A stretch of 5,674 nt of DNA from the NCBI GenBank assembly GCA_026985615.1, contig JALSQD010000004.1:1-5674 (forward strand), given 5' to 3'. This DNA is from Thermaceae bacterium. Its GTDB lineage: Bacteria; Deinococcota; Deinococci; Deinococcales; Marinithermaceae. Below the pieces are notes generated by a model. The model was given only the letters and a program-made list of their open reading frames with translations. It was not told the DNA's origin and made no database searches. A program made the translations under genes and the position numbers. Shown here in pieces: positions 1-5,674 of the stretch (positions are counted from its first letter, which is position 1; each line of letters starts with the position of its first letter).

Positions 1-17
1 CGACAATCCCCGCTAGG

Positions 18-220
18 CGCAAAGCAGCAGGCCTTTGGCAAAAAGCTCGAGCCTACCCTACCTGTCCCTTTCCCAGCTCGCTCAATGGCCCCTTCGCCAT
101 CTTGGCGATCTCGCCTGATCCCAGGCTTTCTTGGGGTTTCAATTACTGAAAACTGCCCGCACAGGATGCTCGGCACAATGGCGACCTTCTCCACGGTATA
201 TTTGCTTCGCAAAGCAGCAG
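18..220. repeat. 13-bp direct repeat pair, copies 18-30 and 208-220
   Basis: CGCAAAGCAGCAG occurs exactly at 18-30 and at 208-220. Each copy is followed within about 16 bases by CTCGAGCC (46-53 and 223-230), so the two sites look like diverged copies of a longer unit. The second copy also overlaps a small hairpin, TTTGC-TTC-GCAAA at 201-213. The function is unknown; a remnant of a duplicated or mobile sequence is possible. The coordinates span both copies and the unrelated sequence between them. Confidence 0.5.
94..108. repeat. Perfect short inverted repeat
   Basis: TCGCCA, three bases, TGGCGA forms a 6-bp stem with a 3-nt loop. It overlaps a second possible stem, GGCGA-TC-TCGCC (104-115). 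No T-run follows on either strand, so it is not a terminator by the usual criteria. It may be chance. Confidence 0.35.
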
Positions 221-436
221 TACTCGAGCCCTTTGCAGCCAGCTTGCTCATGTTCCACTACTTCCTACCTCGCGGATGGTGTCGTTTGAACTGAAGCACT
301 ACAAACCTGCGCCAGCAAGCTCAGCGGCCGCTCGGGTTGAGGTACCCGCTGCAAGGTGTCGAGCGGGCACGTGAGCTTGGCTCCGCTAAGGAGGACTCTT
401 TTCGCGCACATCGCGGGTAGCTTGACCTTTTTGGAG

Positions 437-458
437 TATAGGCTGTTGCGGGCCTATA
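437..458. repeat. Perfect 7-bp inverted repeat beyond the operon end
   Basis: TATAGGC (437-443), an 8-nt loop and GCCTATA (452-458) form a perfect stem about 70 bases past the yraN stop. On the plus strand it is followed by TTTAAA, and on the minus strand (the operon's direction) by CTCCAAAAAGG, so no proper U-tract follows for the operon transcript. It could be a weak plus-strand terminator, a processing or pausing structure, or chance. Confidence 0.4.
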
Positions 459-525
459 TTTAAACCGGTAACGGCTCGGTCCATTTCCCGCTTCGTCCTT
501 TTTCCAACAACGCGCTTGCGCTCGG

Positions 526-852
526 CTATAAAAGCTCTTGAATTGTTATTGCGTGTCGCGACGGCGATCCGGACACCAACACCGCCAGGAAGCGTACGCT
601 CACGTCCTCGCGCCCCAGCAGGTAGAGGGCGCTCTTCTTCATGCGCTCGAGCTTCCAGGGGCGGATGCTCTCGAGCGGCGTGCCGTAACGGCCCGAGGCC
701 CGCTGCTTGACCTCGACGAACACTGGCAGACCGTCCTTTTCCAGCCAGAGGTCGATCTCGCCGTATGGGGTGCGCCGGTTGCGCGCCACCAGCCGGTAGC
801 CCCGCGCCTCCAGGTAGGCGAGCGCGGCGTCCTCGGCCCAGCGGCCCTTCAC
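526..852 (-). CDS. yraN: YraN family (UPF0102) nuclease-fold protein
   Basis: This 108-residue protein of the UPF0102/YraN family has a restriction-endonuclease-like fold and a cellular role that is still poorly defined. The family hallmarks are clear: a KGRWAEDAAL start, NRRTPYGEIDL (about 25-35) and FVEVKQR (45-51). D34, E47 and K49 form a PD-(D/E)xK-like set, and the length is usual for the family. I chose the GTG at 852. It lies two bases after the rsfS stop, and the conserved region begins there. An in-frame extension back to 963 exists but would be wholly inside rsfS and reads as shadow sequence. No strong Shine-Dalgarno precedes the GTG, so translation is probably coupled to rsfS. It is the last gene of the operon. 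The final codons are AT-richer than the rest, but the protein does not look truncated. Confidence 0.9.
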   Translation of the reverse strand: MKGRWAEDAALAYLEARGYRLVARNRRTPYGEIDLWLEKDGLPVFVEVKQRASGRYGTPLESIRPWKLERMKKSALYLLGREDVSVRFLAVLVSGSPSRHAITIQELL

Positions 853-854
853 GG

Positions 855-1202
855 CTAGATTTCCAGGCGTTTGGCGTCGGCCCAGAAGCCCTCGAGGTCG
901 TAGTACTCGCGCGCCTCCGGGCTCATGATGTGCACCAGCACCGGCCCGTAGCTGAGCAGCCACCAGCGGCTCGAGGGCCCCTCGACCGCGTCAGGGCGAA
1001 GGCCTTCGTCGCGCAGCTTCTCCTGGACGTGGTTCTGGAGCGCCTCCAGGTGGGGCTGGCTCGTACCGGTGGCGATCACGAAGTAGTCGAGCGAGTCGGA
1101 GACCTCGCGCAGGTCGAGCGCCACCACGTTCTCGGCTTTCTTGTCCAGGAGGGCTTCGGTGATCTTGGCAATCAGTTCTACCGCACGAATCGTCTCCACC
1201 AT
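855..1202 (-). CDS. rsfS: Ribosome silencing factor RsfS
   Basis: RsfS (Iojap/YbeB family) binds large-subunit protein L14 and blocks joining of the 30S and 50S subunits, lowering translation when nutrients are scarce. The 115-residue sequence carries the family pattern: an N-terminal helix with LLDKKAENVVALDL (about 18-31), DYFVIATGTSQPHLEAL (39-55), EGPSSRWWLLSYGPVLVHI (74-92) and a C-terminal REYYDLEGFW (98-107). Length is typical. The ATG at 1202 lies six bases after the stop of the LCP gene and is preceded by AGGGGTGA, a close-set ribosome binding site overlapping that stop. In many bacteria rsfS sits beside nadD and yqeK; here an LCP gene is inserted between yqeK and rsfS. It ends two bases before yraN. 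Confidence 0.96.
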   Translation of the reverse strand: MVETIRAVELIAKITEALLDKKAENVVALDLREVSDSLDYFVIATGTSQPHLEALQNHVQEKLRDEGLRPDAVEGPSSRWWLLSYGPVLVHIMSPEAREYYDLEGFWADAKRLEI

Positions 1203-1208
1203 TCACCC

Positions 1209-2339
1209 CTAGGGTACCAGATCGCGGCCCAGGACGATGACCACGTCGGCGTCGTAGTAAAGCCTGAAGCGCGTCACCAGCGGCAGGTGCACGGCCTCGG
1301 CGTAGTAGTTGCCGGCCTCAAGCGCGGTGTCCACCAGCACCTTGCTTACGTCCTGCACCCGGATGCGACGCACCTCCGGCGCCTTGAGCCCCAGGCGCTC
1401 GAGCCCCTTGGCGTAGGCCTCACCCAGCCCCGCGCCGCTTCCGTCGAGCAGCAGCACCCGCGCCTCGGGCGGGGCCACGGCCTCTGTCGCGTCCATCCCC
1501 ATGAAGGCCCGCAGGAAGCGGCGTCGCTCCTCGGGGTCGAGCACCAGGTAGATGCCCTCCTCACGGGTGGGCAGCGTGGCCGTCTTGATCTCGAGCCCCC
1601 GCAGCTGCGGCAACCAGGAGAGCGCTTGTCCCACGTCCAGGTCGGTCTCGAGGTCGTTCCAGAAATCGCGCACCATGCCCGGCACCCGCGGCCAGTTGGC
1701 GGGGCTGAGGGCGCGCTTCATCACCTGGAGCACCACCTCCTTGATGCGGTCGAGGCGGCTCAGGTCGTCGCCCACCCAGCCGCGAAAGCGCATGTAGCCC
1801 ACGGCCTCCTGACCGTCCAGGTGCTGCCGGCCGGCAGGAATGTGGATGTGCAGGTTGGCGGCGTTGTCGTCGTAGTTCATCTCGGCAGGCAGGTAGACGT
1901 CCACCCCGCCTACAGCGTCCACCGCGCGCGCCGCCAGGTCGAGGGTGATGATGGCGTAGTGGTCCACACGCACGCCCAGCACTTGCTCCACCGCCCTCGC
2001 CAGTCCCTCGGGGCCCTCGTAGCCGTAGACAGCGTTGATTTTGCCCCCGTAGCCGTCCACCTCCACGTAGGTGTCGCGGGGAATGGCCACCGCCCAGGCA
2101 CGCCCGTCGGTGACGCGCACGTAGAAGATGGTGTCGGTGCGCTTGCCGGGGCCACAGGGGGTGGCGGGGCCGCAGTACTCGATGTCGCGCGCCGCCAGCA
2201 CCACGCTCAGCTCGGGCGCGCCCGAAGGTCCGCGGCGCGCGCTCAGGCCGGAGGCGTGGGGCCAAACCCAGACGAGCACAGCCAGCGCGATCAGGGTGAG
2301 GCCAAGCAGAAACAGTCGCCTACGCGTGCGCCCGGGCAT
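1209..2339 (-). CDS. LCP-family (LytR-CpsA-Psr) cell-wall polymer ligase with LytR_C domain
   Basis: This 376-residue membrane-anchored enzyme belongs to the LytR-CpsA-Psr family, whose members transfer glycopolymers from undecaprenyl lipid carriers to peptidoglycan outside the membrane. A basic N-terminus (RTRRR, 4-8) and one hydrophobic segment (about 9-28) fit a type II anchor. The LCP domain spans about 44-210: DT at 69-70, AIPRDTYVEV (85-94) with R88, GGKINAVYGYEG (98-109), and RFRGWVGDDLSRLDR (184-198) with the conserved Asp and Arg residues. A LytR_C-type domain follows (about 293-375). C56 and C62, in EYCGPATPCG, could form an extracytoplasmic disulfide. The ATG at 2339 overlaps the yqeK end by 20 nt; GAAGG just upstream is a modest ribosome binding site. 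The polymer transferred here is unknown. The protein could also be called LytR-like, but regulation of transcription is not implied. Confidence 0.93.
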   Translation of the reverse strand: MPGRTRRRLFLLGLTLIALAVLVWVWPHASGLSARRGPSGAPELSVVLAARDIEYCGPATPCGPGKRTDTIFYVRVTDGRAWAVAIPRDTYVEVDGYGGKINAVYGYEGPEGLARAVEQVLGVRVDHYAIITLDLAARAVDAVGGVDVYLPAEMNYDDNAANLHIHIPAGRQHLDGQEAVGYMRFRGWVGDDLSRLDRIKEVVLQVMKRALSPANWPRVPGMVRDFWNDLETDLDVGQALSWLPQLRGLEIKTATLPTREEGIYLVLDPEERRRFLRAFMGMDATEAVAPPEARVLLLDGSGAGLGEAYAKGLERLGLKAPEVRRIRVQDVSKVLVDTALEAGNYYAEAVHLPLVTRFRLYYDADVVIVLGRDLVP

Positions 2340-2871
2340 ACGCCTTCAGTGTACGCGGGTGAATGGGAATCCCCTTAGCTAGCAGGTAGTCCACCTTGCG
2401 CTCGATGGCCATGGCGTAAGCCCCCTCTAGATCGCCCGCGAGTGCGCGCTCGCGCACGTCGTCGTTCACGCCCCGGCCGGGCTCGCTGGTGTCGGCCACG
2501 TAGACAGCCATGCCCACCCGGTTGTCCGGGTTAACACCCCAGACGTGGCCCTCGATGGCCTCCAGCACCTCCGGGTCGGTCACCCCCCAGGCCTCGGCGA
2601 TCTTACGCCCCGCGCAGCCGTGCAGCGCCCGCGGGTGGGCCGCCTCGACCTCGTTTTGGGGCGGGCAGAGCGCCAGCAGCTCTTCTTCGGACAGCTCGCG
2701 CGCCACGTCGTGCATGAGACCGGCCAGGTAGGCGCGCTCGCCGTCGGCACCGGCGGCCTCGGCCACCGCGCGGGCCAGCTCGGCCACCCGCTGGATGTGG
2801 GCCCAGCGCTCCGGGGAGACCCGCTCGCGCACGCGTTCAGTCAGCGTTTCGATAGAGACCGTGCTTGGCAA
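2320..2871 (-). CDS. yqeK: YqeK-like HD-domain dinucleotide (Ap4A) hydrolase
   Basis: This 183-residue HD-superfamily phosphohydrolase is of the YqeK type, which splits diadenosine tetraphosphate symmetrically into ADP and is commonly encoded next to nadD. Likely metal ligands are visible: H25 in WAHIQRV, H54-D55 in GLMHDVARE, H84 in LHGCAG, H109 in AIEGHVWG and D127 in YVADTSEP. The usual family motif HTTG reads HVWG here, a small departure. The start chosen is TTG at 2871, because a strong GGAGGTG lies at 2876-2882 with a 6-nt gap after GGAGG, and no ATG is available near the N-terminus. This start makes a 35-nt overlap with nadD. A later GTG at codon 14 has no ribosome binding site. The 3' end overlaps the LCP gene by 20 nt. 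Confidence 0.92.
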   Translation of the reverse strand: MPSTVSIETLTERVRERVSPERWAHIQRVAELARAVAEAAGADGERAYLAGLMHDVARELSEEELLALCPPQNEVEAAHPRALHGCAGRKIAEAWGVTDPEVLEAIEGHVWGVNPDNRVGMAVYVADTSEPGRGVNDDVRERALAGDLEGAYAMAIERKVDYLLAKGIPIHPRTLKAYARAHA

Positions 2872-3418
2872 GGTACACCTCCACCTCGTAGGGGATGAGG
2901 TAGCGCACCGAGCGGCCCGCGGCCACGCGGTGGCGGATCTCGGTGCTCGATATGTCGTAGCCGGGAATTTCGATGGCGAGCACGCGCTCGCGGAAGAAGG
3001 GGTCGATACGGCTGAGGTCGTAGCCCGGCCGACTCACGGCCACCATCTGCGCCAGCAGGACGAGCGCCTCGGGCTCACGCCAGCTCGCCAGATCGCGGTA
3101 GGCGTCGGCGCCGGTGATGAAGAAGAGTTCGGCCCCCGGCCAGGTGCGCGCCGCCCGGCGCAGCGTGTCCACGGTGAAGGAAGGGCCGGGGTGGTCAAGC
3201 TCGAGCCGACTGGCGCGGAAGCGCAGGTCGCGGATCGTCGCCAGCACTACCATCTCGTGGCGCGCCTCGGGCGGGGCCACCGGCCGCTTGTGGGGCGGCC
3301 GCGCGGCGGTCACGAAGTGCACCTCGTCGAGCTCGAGCCGGTCGGCCGACTCGCTAGCGGCGAGCAGGTGCCCCATGTGCACCGGGTCGAAGCTGCCGCC
3401 AAACAGTCCTATGCGCAT
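2837..3418 (-). CDS. nadD: Nicotinate-nucleotide adenylyltransferase NadD
   Basis: NadD transfers AMP from ATP to nicotinate mononucleotide to form deamido-NAD, the step before NAD synthetase, in the cytoplasm. The 193-residue length fits the family. Nucleotidyltransferase signatures are intact: GLFGGSFDPVHMGHL (4-18) with the HxGH motif at 14-17, PPHK (41-44), GPSFTVDTLR (78-87), ITGADAYRDLASW (101-113) and ISSTEIR (156-162). The ATG at 3418 directly follows the obgE stop (TAG then ATG). GGAGGG (3423-3428), within the last obgE codons, gives a good ribosome binding site with a 5-nt gap. The pairing of nadD with yqeK is widespread in bacteria. Confidence 0.97.
   Translation of the reverse strand: MRIGLFGGSFDPVHMGHLLAASESADRLELDEVHFVTAARPPHKRPVAPPEARHEMVVLATIRDLRFRASRLELDHPGPSFTVDTLRRAARTWPGAELFFITGADAYRDLASWREPEALVLLAQMVAVSRPGYDLSRIDPFFRERVLAIEIPGYDISSTEIRHRVAAGRSVRYLIPYEVEVYLAKHGLYRNAD
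2876..2882 (-). promoter_or_regulatory. Ribosome binding site for yqeK, inside nadD
   Basis: On the minus strand GGAGGTG ends four bases before the TTG at 2871, a 6-nt gap from GGAGG. It lies within nadD coding sequence. It is the reason for preferring the TTG start and the 35-nt gene overlap. Confidence 0.75.
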
Positions 3419-4666
<1,248 letters not shown>

Positions 4667-4673
4667 TTTATAG

Positions 4674-4691
4674 GCCCGGGACGACCCGGGC
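4674..4691 (-). repeat. GC-rich hairpin in the rpmA-obgE gap
   Basis: On the minus strand GCCCGGG (4691-4685), loop TCGT and CCCGGGC (4680-4674) form a perfect 7-bp GC stem that fills most of the 30-nt gap. It is followed by CTATAAAATG, not a T-run, so it is not a standard terminator. It occupies the place where the obgE ribosome binding site would be. It may stabilise an mRNA end, pause transcription, or modulate obgE translation relative to rplU-rpmA. Confidence 0.6.
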
Positions 4692-4696
4692 GGGGC

Positions 4697-4957
4697 CTAA
4701 CCTTCGAGCGGGCGAACCGAGACGTAGCGGCCCAGGCGGCCCTTGTCCTGGAACTCCACCACCCCGTCCACGAGGGCGAAGAGGGTGAAGTCGCGGCCCA
4801 GCCCCACGTTCTTGCCGGGCTTGAACTTGGTGCCGCGCTGGCGCACGATGATGTTCCCCGCCTTCACGACCTGGCCGCCGAAGCGCTTCACGCCCAGGCG
4901 CTTCGACTGTGAGTCGCGACCGTTCTTGGTGGAACCGAGACCCTTTTTATGTGCCAT
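4697..4957 (-). CDS. rpmA: 50S ribosomal protein L27 (bL27)
   Basis: L27 is an 86-residue protein of the large subunit whose N-terminus reaches towards the peptidyl transferase centre. The sequence begins MAHKKGLGSTKNGRDSQSKR and contains RLGVKRFGGQVV, GNIIVRQRGT and FKPGKNVGLGRDFTLFAL, all hallmark L27 segments. It starts directly with the mature AHKKG form and lacks the cleavable N-terminal extension known from Firmicutes. The ATG lies three bases after the rplU stop. GAGGAG at 4964-4969, overlapping that stop, gives a 6-nt spacing, so translation is likely coupled to rplU. The pair rplU-rpmA followed by obgE is a very common bacterial order. Confidence 0.98.
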   Translation of the reverse strand: MAHKKGLGSTKNGRDSQSKRLGVKRFGGQVVKAGNIIVRQRGTKFKPGKNVGLGRDFTLFALVDGVVEFQDKGRLGRYVSVRPLEG

Positions 4958-4960
4958 GGT

Positions 4961-5311
4961 CTACTCCTCGGCCTTCTCTTCCTCGGCCTTCTTCTTGCGC
5001 GAGGCGCGGAGCTGAATCTTCTCGACCCGCAGCTCGGTGAACCACTGGCGGTGGCCCTTCTTACGGCGGTAGTTGGTCTTAGCCTTGAACTTGGCGACGG
5101 TGATCTTCTTGCCGCGCTCGGTGCGCAGCACCTCGGCCACGACCTTCGCGCCCTTGACGGTGGGGGTGCCCACCTTGACCTTGTCACCGCCGACCATCAG
5201 CACGTCGAACTCCACCTTGTCGCCCGGCTGGGCGTCCAGCTTTTCGACGCGCAGGACCGCACCTTCCTCGGCGCGGTATTGTTTGCCACCCGTCTCGATG
5301 ATCGCGTACAT
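4961..5311 (-). CDS. rplU: 50S ribosomal protein L21 (bL21)
   Basis: L21 is a 23S rRNA-binding large-subunit protein. It begins MYAIIETGGKQYR, as in most L21 proteins, and ends its core with KAKTNYRRKKGHRQWFTEL and RVEKIQL. With 116 residues it is longer than the common length of about 100-105, because of a charged tail (about 101-116, RASRKKKAEEEKAEE). I chose ATG 5311, with GGAGGG at 5319-5324 eight bases upstream (measured from GGAGG). A TTG at 5326 would add five residues but overlaps that ribosome binding site and breaks the family N-terminus. It is the first gene of the operon, with a promoter and a short hairpin-bearing leader just upstream. Confidence 0.97.
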   Translation of the reverse strand: MYAIIETGGKQYRAEEGAVLRVEKLDAQPGDKVEFDVLMVGGDKVKVGTPTVKGAKVVAEVLRTERGKKITVAKFKAKTNYRRKKGHRQWFTELRVEKIQLRASRKKKAEEEKAEE

Positions 5312-5318
5312 GAATGCG

Positions 5319-5324
5319 CCCTCC
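5319..5324 (-). promoter_or_regulatory. Ribosome binding site deciding the rplU start
   Basis: GGAGGG on the minus strand, with eight bases between GGAGG and the ATG at 5311. It overlaps the alternative TTG codon at 5326-5324, which argues against that start. Confidence 0.8.
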
Positions 5325-5327
5325 AAG

Positions 5328-5341
5328 AGGCCAAAAGGCCT
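5328..5341 (-). promoter_or_regulatory. Leader hairpin upstream of rplU
   Basis: AGGCC-TTTT-GGCCT on the minus strand forms a perfect 5-bp stem with a T4 loop. It lies within the predicted leader of about 35 nt, just before the rplU ribosome binding site. It is not followed by a T-run, so it is not a terminator. Ribosomal protein operons often use leader structures for feedback, and an L21 leader RNA is known in Firmicutes. Whether this hairpin is an equivalent control site is inference. Confidence 0.45.
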
Positions 5342-5352
5342 GCCGACTTTCC

Positions 5353-5381
5353 ATTGTAGCGGGCGGACCTCCTTTAATCAA
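5353..5381 (-). promoter_or_regulatory. Sigma-70-type promoter of the rplU operon
   Basis: On the minus strand -35 TTGATT (5381-5376), a 17-nt spacer and -10 TACAAT (5358-5353) match the consensus at 5 of 6 bases in the -10 and 4 of 6 in the -35. Transcription would begin near 5346, giving a leader of about 35 nt before rplU. It lies between the tRNA terminator and rplU, where the operon promoter is expected. Confidence 0.75.
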
Positions 5382-5401
5382 GAAGCCCCGGCCACCCGAG
5401 G

Positions 5402-5424
5402 AAAAACCGGGGCCCGAGCCCCGG
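5402..5424 (-). terminator. Intrinsic terminator of tRNA-Ala
   Basis: On the minus strand CCGGGGC (5424-5418), loop TCGG and GCCCCGG (5413-5407) form a perfect 7-bp GC stem, directly followed by TTTTT (5406-5402). It starts five bases after the tRNA CCA end, so it separates the tRNA transcript from the rplU operon. Confidence 0.88.
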
Positions 5425-5428
5425 ATTG

Positions 5429-5504
5429 TGGTGGAGCCGAGGGGATTCGAACCCCTGACCTCCTCAATGCCATTGAGGCGCGCTCCCAACTGCGCCACGG
5501 CCCC
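5429..5504 (-). tRNA. tRNA-Ala, anticodon GGC
   Basis: The 76-nt gene folds as a standard cloverleaf on the minus strand. The acceptor stem is GGGGCCG/CGGCTCC, with the G3-U70 wobble pair that marks alanine tRNAs. The D stem is GCGC/GCGC. The anticodon stem is CCTCA/TGAGG around loop ATGGCAT (anticodon GGC, reading GCC and GCU). The T arm is AGGGG-TTCGAAT-CCCCT. The 3' CCA is encoded (5431-5429). It has its own promoter and terminator. A transposase reading frame from the right runs into it and ends in the anticodon stem. Confidence 0.97.
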
Positions 5505-5674
5505 AAGCAAGGGATAATCTAACTGCGGAGGCGCGGTTTGTCAAGGCGGTGTAATCGGTCAACACATCTGAGACTCTTTGGGGGACCGACTCCTCTTGCA
5601 TCATAGCCAGGAACTCCAGGGGCGACAGGCCGTTCAGGGCTCGGTGCGGCCTCCTTCGGTTGTAGTAGTCCAGG
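5464..5674 (-). CDS. C-terminal fragment of IS3/IS481-type transposase (partial, runs off the window)
   Basis: The frame enters from the right edge and reads LDYYNRRRPHRALNGLSPLEF, then LAMMQEESVPQRVSDVLTDY. The YNxRRPHxALxxxSPxEF pattern is the end of the integrase-core (rve) domain of IS3 and IS481 family transposases, just after the final catalytic Glu, which would lie outside the window. From about residue 41 the frame leaves the likely element end, crosses the tRNA promoter and stops at a TGA in the tRNA anticodon stem (5466-5464). The last 29 or so residues therefore look like flank-encoded read-through. Either the element carries no stop of its own, or a native stop was lost. The family call is firm, but IS3 versus IS481 cannot be settled from this piece. 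Confidence 0.8.
   Translation of the reverse strand, partial: LDYYNRRRPHRALNGLSPLEFLAMMQEESVPQRVSDVLTDYTALTNRASAVRLSLAWGRGAVGSAPQWH
5516..5544 (-). promoter_or_regulatory. Sigma-70-type promoter of tRNA-Ala
   Basis: On the minus strand a perfect -35 TTGACA (5544-5539), a 17-nt spacer and -10 TAGATT (5521-5516) sit 11 bases before the tRNA 5' end. The start would be about 4-6 nt upstream of the mature tRNA. The -35 lies only six bases from the apparent insertion-sequence end at 5550. Confidence 0.78.
5550..5674 (-). mobile_element. One end of an IS3/IS481-like insertion sequence (partial)
   Basis: The transposase fragment identifies the element. On the plus strand a terminus beginning TGTAATCGGTCAACAC at 5550 fits the TGT...ACA ends usual for these families and coincides with the point where protein similarity seems to fade. 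An alternative end is TGTCAAGG at 5539, which overlaps the tRNA -35. The other end and any target duplication are outside the window, so the boundary is inferred. Confidence 0.6.

Larger units (their letters stand above)
1..525. other. Gene-poor intergenic stretch downstream of the operon
   Basis: No gene is supported here. Composition is visibly less GC-rich than the operon, with several A/T runs. A plus-strand reading frame (85-294) and a minus-strand frame from an ATG at 251 to the left edge are both open. Neither resembles a family I know, neither has a well-placed ribosome binding site, and their third codon positions lack the G/C bias of the neighbouring genes. The stretch holds a 13-bp direct repeat, a perfect inverted repeat at 94-108 and another at 437-458. 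I see no rRNA, tRNA, RNase P, tmRNA or SRP RNA signature. It could be a decayed mobile element or the flank of another gene beyond the left edge. Confidence 0.6.

Noticed and set aside
1..251. Minus-strand frame from an ATG at 251 running off the left edge
   Set aside because: It is open for over 80 codons, but third positions lack the G/C bias of the other genes, the ribosome binding site is poorly spaced, and the translation matches nothing I know. More sequence to the left would be decisive.
85..294. Plus-strand frame of 69 codons in the left flank
   Set aside because: No ribosome binding site, no recognised motif, and codon use unlike the neighbours. It cannot be supported as a gene, though it is the only sizeable plus-strand frame there.
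381..401. Plus-strand terminator-like CTCC/GGAG stem followed by CTTTT
   Set aside because: The stem is only four pairs and the T-run is separated from it; too weak to call.
265..411. Minus-strand 48-codon frame (ATG at 411)
   Set aside because: Short, no clear ribosome binding site and no family resemblance; most likely chance.
853..963. N-terminal extension of yraN into rsfS
   Set aside because: The extra 37 residues lie wholly inside rsfS in another frame and precede the conserved family start at the GTG at 852.
765..2378. Long plus-strand open frame of 537 codons
   Set aside because: It lies antisense to rsfS, the LCP gene and part of yraN, which have clear family motifs. GC-rich genes commonly leave open antisense frames, and the His/Val/Arg-rich translation resembles no family.
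4667..4672. TATAAA before obgE as a promoter -10 element
   Set aside because: No -35 element lies at the right distance, and the start point would fall inside the obgE codons.

Overview
The window is a GC-rich bacterial segment with genes almost entirely on the minus strand. Third codon positions are mostly G or C, Leu-Glu is usually written CTC GAG, and promoters look like ordinary sigma-70 sites. The gene set rplU-rpmA-obgE-nadD-yqeK-LCP-rsfS, with an LCP-family wall ligase between yqeK and rsfS, suggests the Deinococcota, and within them a Thermaceae-like organism. That placement is inference from gene content, composition and recall of related genomes, not from a database search.

Layout, read in the direction of transcription (high to low coordinates). 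At the right edge (about 5550-5674) is the terminal piece of an insertion sequence: the C-terminal end of an IS3/IS481-type transposase whose frame runs out of the element and stops only inside the neighbouring tRNA gene. Next is a self-contained tRNA-Ala(GGC) unit with a strong promoter (-35 TTGACA, 17-nt spacer), the tRNA with encoded CCA (5429-5504) and an intrinsic terminator (5402-5424). A second promoter (TTGATT, 17 nt, TACAAT; 5353-5381) opens a tightly packed eight-gene operon: rplU, rpmA, obgE, nadD, yqeK, an LCP gene, rsfS and yraN, ending at 526. Gene junctions range from a 30-nt gap (rpmA-obgE) to a 35-nt overlap (nadD-yqeK), so translational coupling is likely throughout.

The operon is a growth and ribosome cluster. 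L21 and L27 are 50S proteins, ObgE is a 50S assembly GTPase and RsfS is the ribosome silencing factor that binds L14. NadD makes the NAD precursor, YqeK is an HD-domain dinucleotide (Ap4A) hydrolase, the LCP protein attaches polymers to the cell wall, and YraN is a nuclease-fold protein of uncertain role.

Positions 1-525 lie downstream of the operon. They are less GC-rich, with no gene I can support, a 13-bp direct repeat, a few inverted repeats and no obvious terminator for the operon. I did not find a convincing new defence or mobile system. The most unusual points are the insertion-sequence/tRNA junction, the hairpin-flanked starts of rplU and obgE, and the excess of CTCGAG.
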